Part shown: in pieces, positions 57,017-64,000 of the stretch | Numbering within the stretch: position 1 is the stretch's first letter | Layout of the letters: every line of letters begins with the position of its first letter | DNA from: Streptomyces sp. CB02400 | GTDB lineage: Bacteria > Actinomycetota > Actinomycetes > Streptomycetales > Streptomycetaceae | DNA length: 64,000 bases | Assembly: GCF_001905725.1 (NCBI RefSeq) | Contig: NZ_LIWB01000006.1 | Coordinates: 310,001-374,000 of the forward strand | Reading direction: 5' to 3' | Notes under the pieces: model-generated | Told to the model about the DNA's origin: nothing | Seen by the model: the letters and a program-made list of their open reading frames with translations, nothing else | Database searches by the model: none | Translations under genes and position numbers: made by a program

Positions 57017-58714
57017 ATGACGTCCACCGTGCCCAACGCGATCGAGCACGCCGACGAGCAGCAGCCGCCGATCACCATGTTCGGCCCGGACTTCCCGTAC
57101 GCGTACGACGACTTCCTCGCCCACCCGGCGGGCCTCGGACAGATACCGGCGACCGAGCACGGCACCGAGGTCGCGGTGATCGGCGGCGGCCTGTCCGGCA
57201 TCGTCGCCGCGTACGAGCTGATGAAGATGGGCCTGAAGCCGGTCGTGTACGAGGCCGACCGGATCGGCGGGCGACTGCGCACCGTCGGCTTCGACGGGTG
57301 CGACGACTCCCTGACCGCCGAGATGGGCGCGATGCGCTTCCCGCCGTCCTCCACGGCGCTCCAGCACTACATCGACCTGGTCGGACTGCACACCCGTCCC
57401 TTCCCCAACCCCCTCGCCGAGGCGACGCCGTCCACCGTCGTCGACCTCAAGGGCGAGTCGCACTACGCCGAGACCCTCGACGACCTGCCCCAGGTCTACC
57501 GGGACGTCGCCGACGCCTGGGCCAGGTGCCTCGAAGAGGGCGCCGACTTCTCCGACATGAACCGCGCCCTGCGCGAGCGCGACGTCCCGCGCATCCGGGA
57601 GATCTGGGCGAAGCTGGTCGAGAAGCTCGACAACCAGACCTTCTACGGCTTCCTCTGCGACTCCGAGGCCTTCAAGTCCTTCCGCCACCGCGAGATCTTC
57701 GGCCAGGTCGGCTTCGGCACCGGCGGCTGGGACACCGACTTCCCCAACTCCATCCTGGAGATCCTCCGCGTCGTCTACACCGAGGCCGACGACCACCACC
57801 GCGGCATCGTCGGCGGCTCCCAGCAGCTGCCCCTGCGCCTGTGGGAGCGCGAGCCGGAGAAGATCGTCCACTGGCCGTACGGCACCTCGCTGAAGTCCCT
57901 GCACCCGGACGGCGAGCCCCGCCCGGCGGTCACCCGGCTCAACCGCACCGCGGGCAACCGGATCACGGTGACGGACGCCGACGGGGACATCCGCACGTAC
58001 CAGGCGGCGATCTTCACCGCCCAGTCCTGGATGCTGCTCTCGAAGATCGCCTGCGACGACTCGCTCTTCCCGATCGACCACTGGACCGCGATCGAGCGCA
58101 CCCACTACATGGAGAGCTCCAAGCTCTTCGTGCCGGTGGACCGGCCGTTCTGGCTGGACAAGGACGAGGAGACCGGCCGGGACGTCATGTCGATGACGCT
58201 CACCGACCGCATGACGCGCGGCACTTACCTCCTCGATGACGGTCCCGACAAGCCCGCCGTCATCTGCCTCTCCTACACCTGGTGCGACGACAGCCTGAAG
58301 TGGCTGCCGCTGTCCGCGAACGAGCGGATGGAGGTCATGCTGAAGTCGCTCGGCGAGATCTACCCCAAGGTCGACATCAGGAAGCACGTCATCGGCAACC
58401 CGGTGACCGTCTCCTGGGAGAACGAGCCCTACTTCATGGGCGCGTTCAAGGCCAACCTCCCCGGCCACTACCGCTACCAGCGCCGTCTGTTCACCCACTT
58501 CATGCAGGAGGCGCTGCCCGAGGACAAGCGGGGCATCTTCCTCGCCGGTGACGACATCTCCTGGACGGCCGGCTGGGCGGAGGGCGCCGTCCAGACCGCG
58601 CTGAACGCGGTCTGGGGCGTCATGCACCACTTCGGCGGCGAGACCGACCCGACCAACCCGGGCCCCGGCGACCTCTACGACGAGATCGCCCCGGTGGAGC
58701 TCCCCGAGGACTGA
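57017..58714 (+). CDS. FAD-dependent amine oxidase / amino acid monooxygenase-like
   Basis: 565 residues. FAD-binding EVAVIGGGLSGIVAAYELMK near 54-73 and YEADRIGGRLRT. A substrate-domain aromatic cage (FMGAFKANLPGHYRYQ) and the C-terminal FAD motif IFLAGDDISWTAGWAEGAV. Length and layout are close to tryptophan 2-monooxygenase (amino acid to acetamide) rather than short monoamine oxidases. ATG 57017 with AAGGAG. It probably works with the preceding hydrolase and the nearby permease. Confidence 0.82.
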   Translation: MTSTVPNAIEHADEQQPPITMFGPDFPYAYDDFLAHPAGLGQIPATEHGTEVAVIGGGLSGIVAAYELMKMGLKPVVYEADRIGGRLRTVGFDGCDDSLTAEMGAMRFPPSSTALQHYIDLVGLHTRPFPNPLAEATPSTVVDLKGESHYAETLDDLPQVYRDVADAWARCLEEGADFSDMNRALRERDVPRIREIWAKLVEKLDNQTFYGFLCDSEAFKSFRHREIFGQVGFGTGGWDTDFPNSILEILRVVYTEADDHHRGIVGGSQQLPLRLWEREPEKIVHWPYGTSLKSLHPDGEPRPAVTRLNRTAGNRITVTDADGDIRTYQAAIFTAQSWMLLSKIACDDSLFPIDHWTAIERTHYMESSKLFVPVDRPFWLDKDEETGRDVMSMTLTDRMTRGTYLLDDGPDKPAVICLSYTWCDDSLKWLPLSANERMEVMLKSLGEIYPKVDIRKHVIGNPVTVSWENEPYFMGAFKANLPGHYRYQRRLFTHFMQEALPEDKRGIFLAGDDISWTAGWAEGAVQTALNAVWGVMHHFGGETDPTNPGPGDLYDEIAPVELPED

Positions 58715-58735
58715 GCCCGCCTCCCCGCCGCCGGG

Positions 58736-59422
58736 TCAGTCCGGCAGCGGGGTGAGCAGCATGCGGCCGGCGAAGCCCACCGCCGTGTCCAGGCGTTCGG
58801 TGAACTCCCCGGCGACGTCCGGCAGTCCGCGCAGCGCCCACAGGGCGCGGGCCGCCGTCCAGGCGGCGTCCCGGGCGCGTTCCAGGCTCCACGCGCCCAG
58901 CAGATGGGTCAGCGGGTCGGCGATCCGCAGCAGCTCGGGGCCCGGTGTCAGCTCTTCGCGGATCCGGTCCTCCAGCGAGAGGAGGAGTTCGCCCACCTGG
59001 TCGAACTCGTCCTCCAGCTCGACGGGTTCGCAGGCGAGCGTACGGCAGGTGTCCACGACGGCGAGCGCGAGATCGTGGCCGATGTGCGCGTTGATGCCCG
59101 CGAGCGCGAACTGCAGCGGACGTACGCCGGGATGCCGGCGGAACTGGAACAGCGGACGCCAGCAGGCCGGTGGTCGCCGCTCCCGCGCCACCGCGTCCAC
59201 CGCCGCCAGATAGCGCTCCGCGAACCGCACGTCCAGCGCGATCGCCGCCCGCGCGTCCGGGAACCGGCCCGCGTCGATCCGCCGGTCCACGGCCTCCGTG
59301 ACGGCGAGGTAGACACGGTTGAACACCGCGACCCCGTCCCGCGCGGGCAGGGCCGCGTCGAGGGCGCGCATACGGGAGACGACCCCGTCCACGGCGGTGA
59401 GGACTTGTTCGCATCGCACCAT
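58736..59422 (-). CDS. DUF5995 family protein
   Basis: 228 residues, mostly helical. Conserved-looking stretches: VAVFNRVYLAVTEAVDRRID and FALAGINAHIGHDLALAVVD, then TCRTLACEPVELEDEFDQVG, as in the DUF5995 family. The His residues and the ED-rich segment could bind metal. No signal peptide. Role unknown. It ends 21 bases from the amine oxidase (convergent) and is divergent from the GH6 gene. Confidence 0.7.
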   Translation of the reverse strand: MVRCEQVLTAVDGVVSRMRALDAALPARDGVAVFNRVYLAVTEAVDRRIDAGRFPDARAAIALDVRFAERYLAAVDAVARERRPPACWRPLFQFRRHPGVRPLQFALAGINAHIGHDLALAVVDTCRTLACEPVELEDEFDQVGELLLSLEDRIREELTPGPELLRIADPLTHLLGAWSLERARDAAWTAARALWALRGLPDVAGEFTERLDTAVGFAGRMLLTPLPD

Positions 59423-59523
59423 GAGCGCAGAGTCGCACCTTTAGGGTGGCGTCAGTGGCGGCGGGCCCGGCGCTTCCCCGGAACGGGGGAACGCGCCCGT
59501 CGTGGGGGAGGGGGAGCAGTACT

Positions 59524-60720
59524 GTGTCAGGCTCGCGTGCCCAGCGCCTGTCCGCGCGGAGGGCCGAGCGACGGCGTGCCGCCCGGCGCGGCGCGATGGT
59601 CGCGGCGGCCTCCGTGGTGGTCGCGGTCGGCACCGTCACGGGGATGATGTCGGCGGTCGGCGACGGACGCGGCGCGGACGAGGCACGCCCCGTGGTGACC
59701 TCCTCGCCGCGCCTGGAACCGCTGCCCGCCGTGCCGCCGCCCTCACCGTCGGCGTCGGCGACGAAGTCCCCTTCTCCCACGGTCAGTCCCACGAAGAAGG
59801 CGAGCCCGAAGGCGTCCGCGTCCCAGGCCGAGAAGAAGCGGCAGACCGCCCCCGTGCCCACCCGCCTCTACCGGTACCCCGAGTCCCGGGTCCTGGACTG
59901 GGTGCGGGCCAACCCCGACGACCCGCGCCGCGCGGTCATCGAGTCCCGGATAGCCGACCAGCCGGCGGCCGTGTGGTTCGCGGACTACTCCCCGGAGTCG
60001 ATCACCTCCCGGGTGCGTGCCGTGGCGTCGGGCGGCGCGGCGCGGGGCCGGACGCCGGTCCTCGTGCCGTACGCGATCCCCGACCGCGACTGCGGCGGGC
60101 ACTCCGAGGGCGGGGCGCCCGATCTGGCGGCCTACGACGCCTGGATCGACCGGTTCGCCGCCGGACTGGGCGGCGGCGAGGTCATCGTGATCCTGGAACC
60201 CGACGCGATCGCCCAGTCCGAGTGCCTCTCCGCCGGGCAGCGCGCCGACCGCTTCGCCTCGCTGGCCCGTGCCGGCCGGGTGCTGAAGGACGCCAACCCC
60301 CGGGCGCGGGTCTACTTCGACGCCGGGCACTCCGGCTGGCACGCGCCCGCCGAGCAGGCCGCCCTGCTGCGGCAGGCCGGGGCCGCCTCGGCCGCCTCCT
60401 CCGACGGTGTCTTCAGCAACGTCTCCAACTTCCACGCCACAGCCGACGAGGTCGCCTACGACCGTGCCGTGCTCGACGCCCTCGGCGGCCCGCCGGGCCT
60501 CGGCGCGGTGATCGACACCAGCCGCAACGGCAACGGCGCCCCGGCGGACGGCGCATGGTGCGACCCCGCGGGCCGCAAGCTCGGCCGGACCCCGACGCTG
60601 AGCACCGGGGAGGCCGGCATCGACGCCTACCTGTGGGTGAAGCTGCCGGGGGAGTCAGACGGCTGCAAGGGGACGCCGGGCACCTTCACCCCGTCGTACG
60701 CCTACGACTTGGCGCGCTGA
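59524..60720 (+). CDS. Glycoside hydrolase family 6 enzyme, exported
   Basis: 398 residues. Arg-rich start, a signal or anchor helix near 27-47 (AMVAAASVVVAVGTVTGMMS), a Pro/Ser/Lys-rich linker to about 115, then a GH6 domain: VWFADYSPESITSRV, the catalytic Asp in VPYAIPDRDCGG, VIVILEPDAIAQSEC, FSNVSNFHATADEV, and LWVKLPGESDGCKG. It acts on beta-1,4-glucan. No cellulose-binding module. GTG 59524 after GGGGGAGC. Its 3' end overlaps the permease gene. Confidence 0.88.
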   Translation: MSGSRAQRLSARRAERRRAARRGAMVAAASVVVAVGTVTGMMSAVGDGRGADEARPVVTSSPRLEPLPAVPPPSPSASATKSPSPTVSPTKKASPKASASQAEKKRQTAPVPTRLYRYPESRVLDWVRANPDDPRRAVIESRIADQPAAVWFADYSPESITSRVRAVASGGAARGRTPVLVPYAIPDRDCGGHSEGGAPDLAAYDAWIDRFAAGLGGGEVIVILEPDAIAQSECLSAGQRADRFASLARAGRVLKDANPRARVYFDAGHSGWHAPAEQAALLRQAGAASAASSDGVFSNVSNFHATADEVAYDRAVLDALGGPPGLGAVIDTSRNGNGAPADGAWCDPAGRKLGRTPTLSTGEAGIDAYLWVKLPGESDGCKGTPGTFTPSYAYDLAR

Positions 60721-62105
60721 CCACCCTCGGTGCCGTCGGTGTCGTAGGAGGACGTGCCCTCGTCGAGCAGCGGCTCCTGCGTCTTGAGGTGGGCGGGCGC
60801 GAAGGCGCGCAGCGCGTGGTAGCCGGTGATGACGACCAGCGTGCCGAGCGCGATGCCGCTGAGCGAGAAGGTATCGGTGAACTCCATCGAGACGTTGCCG
60901 ACGCCGATGATGATGCCCGCCGCGGCCGGCACCAGGTTCAGCGGATTGCGCAGGTCCACCTTGGCGTTGATCCAGATCTGCGCGCCGAGCAGGCCGATCA
61001 TGCCGTACAGGATGACGGTGATCCCGCCGAGGACACCACCCGGGACGGCCGCCACGACCGCGCCGAACTTCGGGCAGAGACCGAACAGCAGGGCGAAGCC
61101 GGCGGCGGCCCAGTACGCGGCGGTGGAGTAGACGCGGGTCGCGGCCATCACGCCGATGTTCTCGGAGTAGGTGGTGTTGGGCGGGCCGCCGACCGCGGTG
61201 GACAGCATGGAGCCGACACCGTCGGCGGAGATGGCCGTGCCGAGCTTGTCGTCGAGGTTGTCGCCGGTCATCTCGCCGACCGCCTTGACGTGCCCGGCGT
61301 TCTCGGCGATCAGCGCGATGACCACCGGAAGGGCGACCAGGATCGCCGACCACTCGAAGGACGGGCCGTGCAGGGTCGGCAGCCCGATCCAGTCGGCCTG
61401 GCCCACTCCGGACAGGTCCAGGCGCCAGTGGTCGGTGACCTTGCCGCTCGCGTCCGCCGAGTGGATCCGTCCGAAGACCCGGTCGAGCGCCCAGGACAGG
61501 ACGTATCCGAAGACCAGCCCGAGGAAGATCGCGATCCGGGACCAGAAGCCGCGCAGGCAGACCACGGCGAGCCCGGTGAACAGCATCACGAACAGGGCGG
61601 TCCACTGGTCCTGCGGCCAGTAGGTGGAGGCGGTCACCGGTGCCAGGTTGAAGCCGATCAGCATCACCACCGCGCCGGTCACGATCGGCGGCATCGCGGC
61701 GTGGATGATCCGCGCACCGAACCGCCGTACCGCGAGACCCACCAGGAACAGCGCGGCCCCCACCACGAACACCGCGCCGGTGACGGTGGCGCTGGAGCCG
61801 CCCTGGGCCCGGATGACCGCGGCGACGCCGACGAAGGAGAGCGAGCAGCCGAGGTAACTCGGCACCCGGCCGCGGGTGGCCAGCAGGAAGACGACGGTCG
61901 CGACACCCGACATCATGATCGCCAGGTTGGGGTCCAGGCCCATGAGCACCGGCGCGACGAAGGAGGCACCGAACATCGCCACGACGTGCTGGGCACCCAG
62001 ACCCGCAGTGCGCGGCCAGGAGAGCCGTTCGTCGGGGCGGACCACCGCGCCGGGGGCCGGGGTGCGTCCGTCGCCGTGCAGTGTCCAGCGGACGCCGAGA
62101 TCCAT
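60702..62105 (-). CDS. NCS2 uracil/xanthine permease
   Basis: 467 residues, about 14 membrane segments. NCS2 signature with the Glu in IALIAENAGHVKAVGEMTG and GGPPNTTYSENIGVMAATRV; ATVVFLLATRGRVPSYLGCS for helix 3. Imports a pyrimidine or purine base with protons. Start ATG 62105. The last 19 bases overlap the GH6 gene on the other strand. It complements the pyr operon by salvage. Confidence 0.9.
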   Translation of the reverse strand: MDLGVRWTLHGDGRTPAPGAVVRPDERLSWPRTAGLGAQHVVAMFGASFVAPVLMGLDPNLAIMMSGVATVVFLLATRGRVPSYLGCSLSFVGVAAVIRAQGGSSATVTGAVFVVGAALFLVGLAVRRFGARIIHAAMPPIVTGAVVMLIGFNLAPVTASTYWPQDQWTALFVMLFTGLAVVCLRGFWSRIAIFLGLVFGYVLSWALDRVFGRIHSADASGKVTDHWRLDLSGVGQADWIGLPTLHGPSFEWSAILVALPVVIALIAENAGHVKAVGEMTGDNLDDKLGTAISADGVGSMLSTAVGGPPNTTYSENIGVMAATRVYSTAAYWAAAGFALLFGLCPKFGAVVAAVPGGVLGGITVILYGMIGLLGAQIWINAKVDLRNPLNLVPAAAGIIIGVGNVSMEFTDTFSLSGIALGTLVVITGYHALRAFAPAHLKTQEPLLDEGTSSYDTDGTEGGQRAKS

Positions 62106-62280
62106 GGGCTGTCGCTTTCGTCGTGTGTGCAGCGTGTCCGGACCATTGTGAGGGCTGGGCAGGAGTGCTTCGTACAGGTGGGCGGGCGTGGCCGACCCGG
62201 CTGAGCGTCTGCTTAGGATGAGGACGCGCCGCTGTTCGATGTAAACGGCACTCATCCCGTACGTCCCAGGAGTCCCACCC

Positions 62281-62739
62281 GTGACCGCCGAAGCCCCGCT
62301 CGCCCCCGCACTGCTCCACGGCCGGCTGATCCCCGTGACCGTCCACTTCGACGACCTCGACGCGCTGGGGCTGCTGCACAACGCCCGCTACCCGCTGCTC
62401 GTCGAGCGGGCGTGGACCGAGCTGTGGCAGGAGAAGGGCGTCCGCTTCGACGGCGACTGGGCGGCGGCCGGCGACGCCTGCAACGCGGTCCGGGAGCTGC
62501 GCATCGGCTACGAGGCCCCGGTGACCCGCGCCGGTACGTACGCGGTCCACCTGTGGCTGGAGCGGCTCGGCAGGACCGGACTGACGTACGGCTTCCGCTT
62601 CTGCTCGCAGGACGGGGCGGTGACCTACGCGCGGGGCAGCCGGGTGCTGGTGCGGCTGGACGCCACGACCCTGCGCCCGGTGCCCTGGAGCGAGACGTTC
62701 AGGGACGGGGCTCGGGAACTGCTGCTTCCGGACGCGTGA
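62281..62739 (+). CDS. Hot-dog fold acyl-CoA thioesterase
   Basis: 152 residues of the YbgC/4HBT type: VTVHFDDLDALGLLHNARYP with the catalytic Asp, then LRIGYEAPVTRAGTYAVHLW. Hydrolyses an acyl-CoA, chain unknown. GTG 62281 with AGGAG seven bases upstream. Its 3' end overlaps the convergent MFS gene by 41 bases. Confidence 0.85.
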   Translation: MTAEAPLAPALLHGRLIPVTVHFDDLDALGLLHNARYPLLVERAWTELWQEKGVRFDGDWAAAGDACNAVRELRIGYEAPVTRAGTYAVHLWLERLGRTGLTYGFRFCSQDGAVTYARGSRVLVRLDATTLRPVPWSETFRDGARELLLPDA

Positions 62740-63904
62740 CCTTCGTACGGTCTCCCGCGCGCAGCACGCCCGCGAGGCCCGCGATGCCGCACGACAACAC
62801 CGTCACCAGGACGAACGACACCATCAGGCTGGTCGCCTGGGCCAGCAGGCCGATCGCGCTCGGGGCGATCAGGCCCGAGGTGTAGGTGATGGTCGCGACG
62901 CCCGCGATGGCCAGGCTCGGGTTGGAGCCGCTGCGCCCTGCGGCGGCGAAGCACAGCGGCACGACCACCGCGATGCCGAGCCCCATCAGCGCGAACCCGC
63001 CCATCGCCGTCGCGGGGTGCTCGGCGAACACGATCAGCAGTCCGCCCAGCAGGGCGACGACACCGCTCGCGCGGACCGTGCGCACGGCGCCGTAACGGTC
63101 CACCACACGGTCCCCGGCGATCCGGGCGACCGCCATGGTGAGCGTGAAACCGGTGGTGCAGGCCGCCGCGAGACCGGCCGAGGTCTCCAGCTGGTCGCGC
63201 AGATAGACCGCCGACCAGTCGAGGCTCGCGCCCTCCGCGAACACCGCGCAGAAGCCGATCGCGCCGATGAGCAGCGCGGAGCGGGGCGGCAGCGCGAACC
63301 GCGGCGGCGGCTCCTCGTCCTCGGCGGGCTGCAGATCGAGCACCCAGGTGCAGGCGGTCACGCCCGCCACCGTCAAGGCGGCGGCCGCGAGCGCGTGGTG
63401 CAGCCGGGCGTCCGCGCCGAGGTGGGCGGCGAGTGTGCCGGCCGCCGAGCCGATCAGGGCGCCGGCGCTCCACATGCCGTGCAGCCCCGACATGATCGAC
63501 TTGTCGAGCCGGTTCTCCACCTCCACGCCCAGCGCGTTCATCGCCACGTCGGACATGCCGGCCGTGGCGCCGTAGACGAACAGGGCCAGGCAGAGGGTGA
63601 GCAGGTTCGGGGCGATCGACGGCAGGGTCAGCGCGAGCGTCCACAGCGCGATCAGGCCGCGCAGCGCCGTGCGGGCGCCGAAGCGGTGGCTGATGCTGCC
63701 CGCGAGCGGCATCGCGAGGGACGCCCCGAGCGCGGGGAAGGCGAGCGCGAGGCCCAACTGCCCGGCGCTCACCCCGGCGTGGTCCTGGATCCAGGGGACG
63801 CGGGTGGCGAACGAGCCGGTGACGGCGCCGTGCACGGCGAACACGGCGGCCACGGCGTACCGCGCCCGTCTCACATCGCGCTGCTGATGGACCACTGCGC
63901 TCAT
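62699..63904 (-). CDS. MFS transporter (YbjJ-like)
   Basis: 401 residues, about 12 helices. Opens with VRRARYAVAAVFAVHGAVTG and FATRVPWIQDHAGVSAGQLG, then LAGSISHRFGARTALRG (MFS motif). Substrate unknown. ATG 63904 with GGGAGGGGCGGG upstream on the coding strand; an upstream in-frame ATG 33 bases earlier is rejected for lack of a site. It is divergent from the next gene, whose product may control it through the site at 63954. Confidence 0.85.
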   Translation of the reverse strand: MSAVVHQQRDVRRARYAVAAVFAVHGAVTGSFATRVPWIQDHAGVSAGQLGLALAFPALGASLAMPLAGSISHRFGARTALRGLIALWTLALTLPSIAPNLLTLCLALFVYGATAGMSDVAMNALGVEVENRLDKSIMSGLHGMWSAGALIGSAAGTLAAHLGADARLHHALAAAALTVAGVTACTWVLDLQPAEDEEPPPRFALPPRSALLIGAIGFCAVFAEGASLDWSAVYLRDQLETSAGLAAACTTGFTLTMAVARIAGDRVVDRYGAVRTVRASGVVALLGGLLIVFAEHPATAMGGFALMGLGIAVVVPLCFAAAGRSGSNPSLAIAGVATITYTSGLIAPSAIGLLAQATSLMVSFVLVTVLSCGIAGLAGVLRAGDRTKVTRPEAAVPEPRP

Positions 63905-63952
63905 TGTCCCGCCCCTCCCGGTCGTCGGTTTCCGCACGCGCCGCCGTAAACT

Positions 63953-63971
63953 ATCAGGAACCCTGCCTGAA
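63953..63971. promoter_or_regulatory. Possible operator between divergent genes
   Basis: TCAGG (63954-63958) and CCTGA (63966-63970) form an inverted repeat with seven bases between, inside an A/T-rich patch with AAACTATC and GAAAGATA. Its location between the MFS gene and a new gene starting at 63998 suggests a regulator site for one or both. Confidence 0.4.
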
Positions 63972-63997
63972 AGATAAGGGGTATCCGGAGGCGGAGC

Positions 63998-64000
63998 ATG
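63998..64000 (+). CDS. Start codon of the next gene (cut by window end)
   Basis: ATG preceded by GGAGGCGGAGC, a good ribosome binding site at the right distance. Only the first codon is in the window, so the product is unknown. The divergent layout and nearby operator make a regulator plausible. Confidence 0.45.

Noticed and set aside
54448..57354. 968-codon minus-strand open frame
   Set aside because: Runs through the MFS gene, a repeat-rich gap and the hydrolase; its product is low complexity.

Overview
The window is chromosomal DNA from a high-G+C actinomycete, almost certainly a Streptomyces species. Evidence: strong G/C third-position bias, frequent GTG and TTG starts, bldD (developmental master regulator), an actinobacterial IHF (sIHF), a PriA without helicase motifs, a RelA that starts at TTG, and a gene order (secF-apt-relA ... 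bldD-pyr ... metK-priA-fmt) that I remember from streptomycete cores. Nearly all genes are conserved housekeeping genes. No rRNA, CRISPR array or intact transposase was seen.

Layout. 1-17187: end of secF, apt, relA, then DUF349 and cyclophilin genes on the minus strand, an MBL hydrolase, hisS, a VKOR-family protein, rarA, rpsD, DUF948, DUF6167, alaS, ruvX, mltG. 17184-18800: a small anomalous insert between mltG and aroE. It begins with a truncated second copy of the aroE 5' end, carries an atypical, more A/T-rich secreted-protein gene, and ends at the full-length aroE. 18801-26775: the shikimate genes aroE, (membrane protein), aroC, aroK, aroB, then a P-loop protein, an M24 peptidase-like protein, efp and nusB. 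26997-27500: bldD (minus), with a perfect BldD box upstream. 27719-37767: pyrimidine operon pyrR-pyrB-pyrC-membrane protein-carA-carB-pyrD-pyrF, headed by a likely PyrR-binding hairpin over the pyrR ribosome binding site. 38024-50135: sihf, gmk, rpoZ, coaBC, metK, a tRNA-like RNA element, priA, an HTH gene, fmt, rsmB, rpe, and a SorC-type regulator. 50226-64000: a barstar-like gene, guaB1, an APC permease with its Lrp/AsnC regulator, an MFS exporter behind a five-codon leader ORF, a nitrilase-family hydrolase plus FAD amine oxidase pair, DUF5995, a GH6 enzyme, a uracil/xanthine permease, a thioesterase, and an MFS transporter.

How the genes work together. relA (ppGpp), bldD (c-di-GMP-responsive repressor), sIHF (nucleoid) and rpoZ link nutrition to development. 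aroE/C/K/B supply chorismate. The pyr operon makes UMP de novo, with a salvage permease nearby at 60702-62105. hisS, alaS, efp, rpsD, fmt and rsmB serve translation. metK supplies SAM. The 52-59 kb block reads as uptake, regulation and oxidation of an amino acid or amine.

The most unusual structure is at 42225-42342, between metK and priA: an RNA-capable sequence with a perfect T-arm, class II variable arm, acceptor helix and D-arm of a tRNA, but with the 3' half placed before the 5' half (circularly permuted), enclosed by a 10-bp outer stem, and with no anticodon loop. Other points of note are the aroE duplication/insert, the PyrR switch, the MTWRH leader ORF, an Lrp-like operator cluster, and two independent tandem duplications of gene 3' tails (apt and priA).
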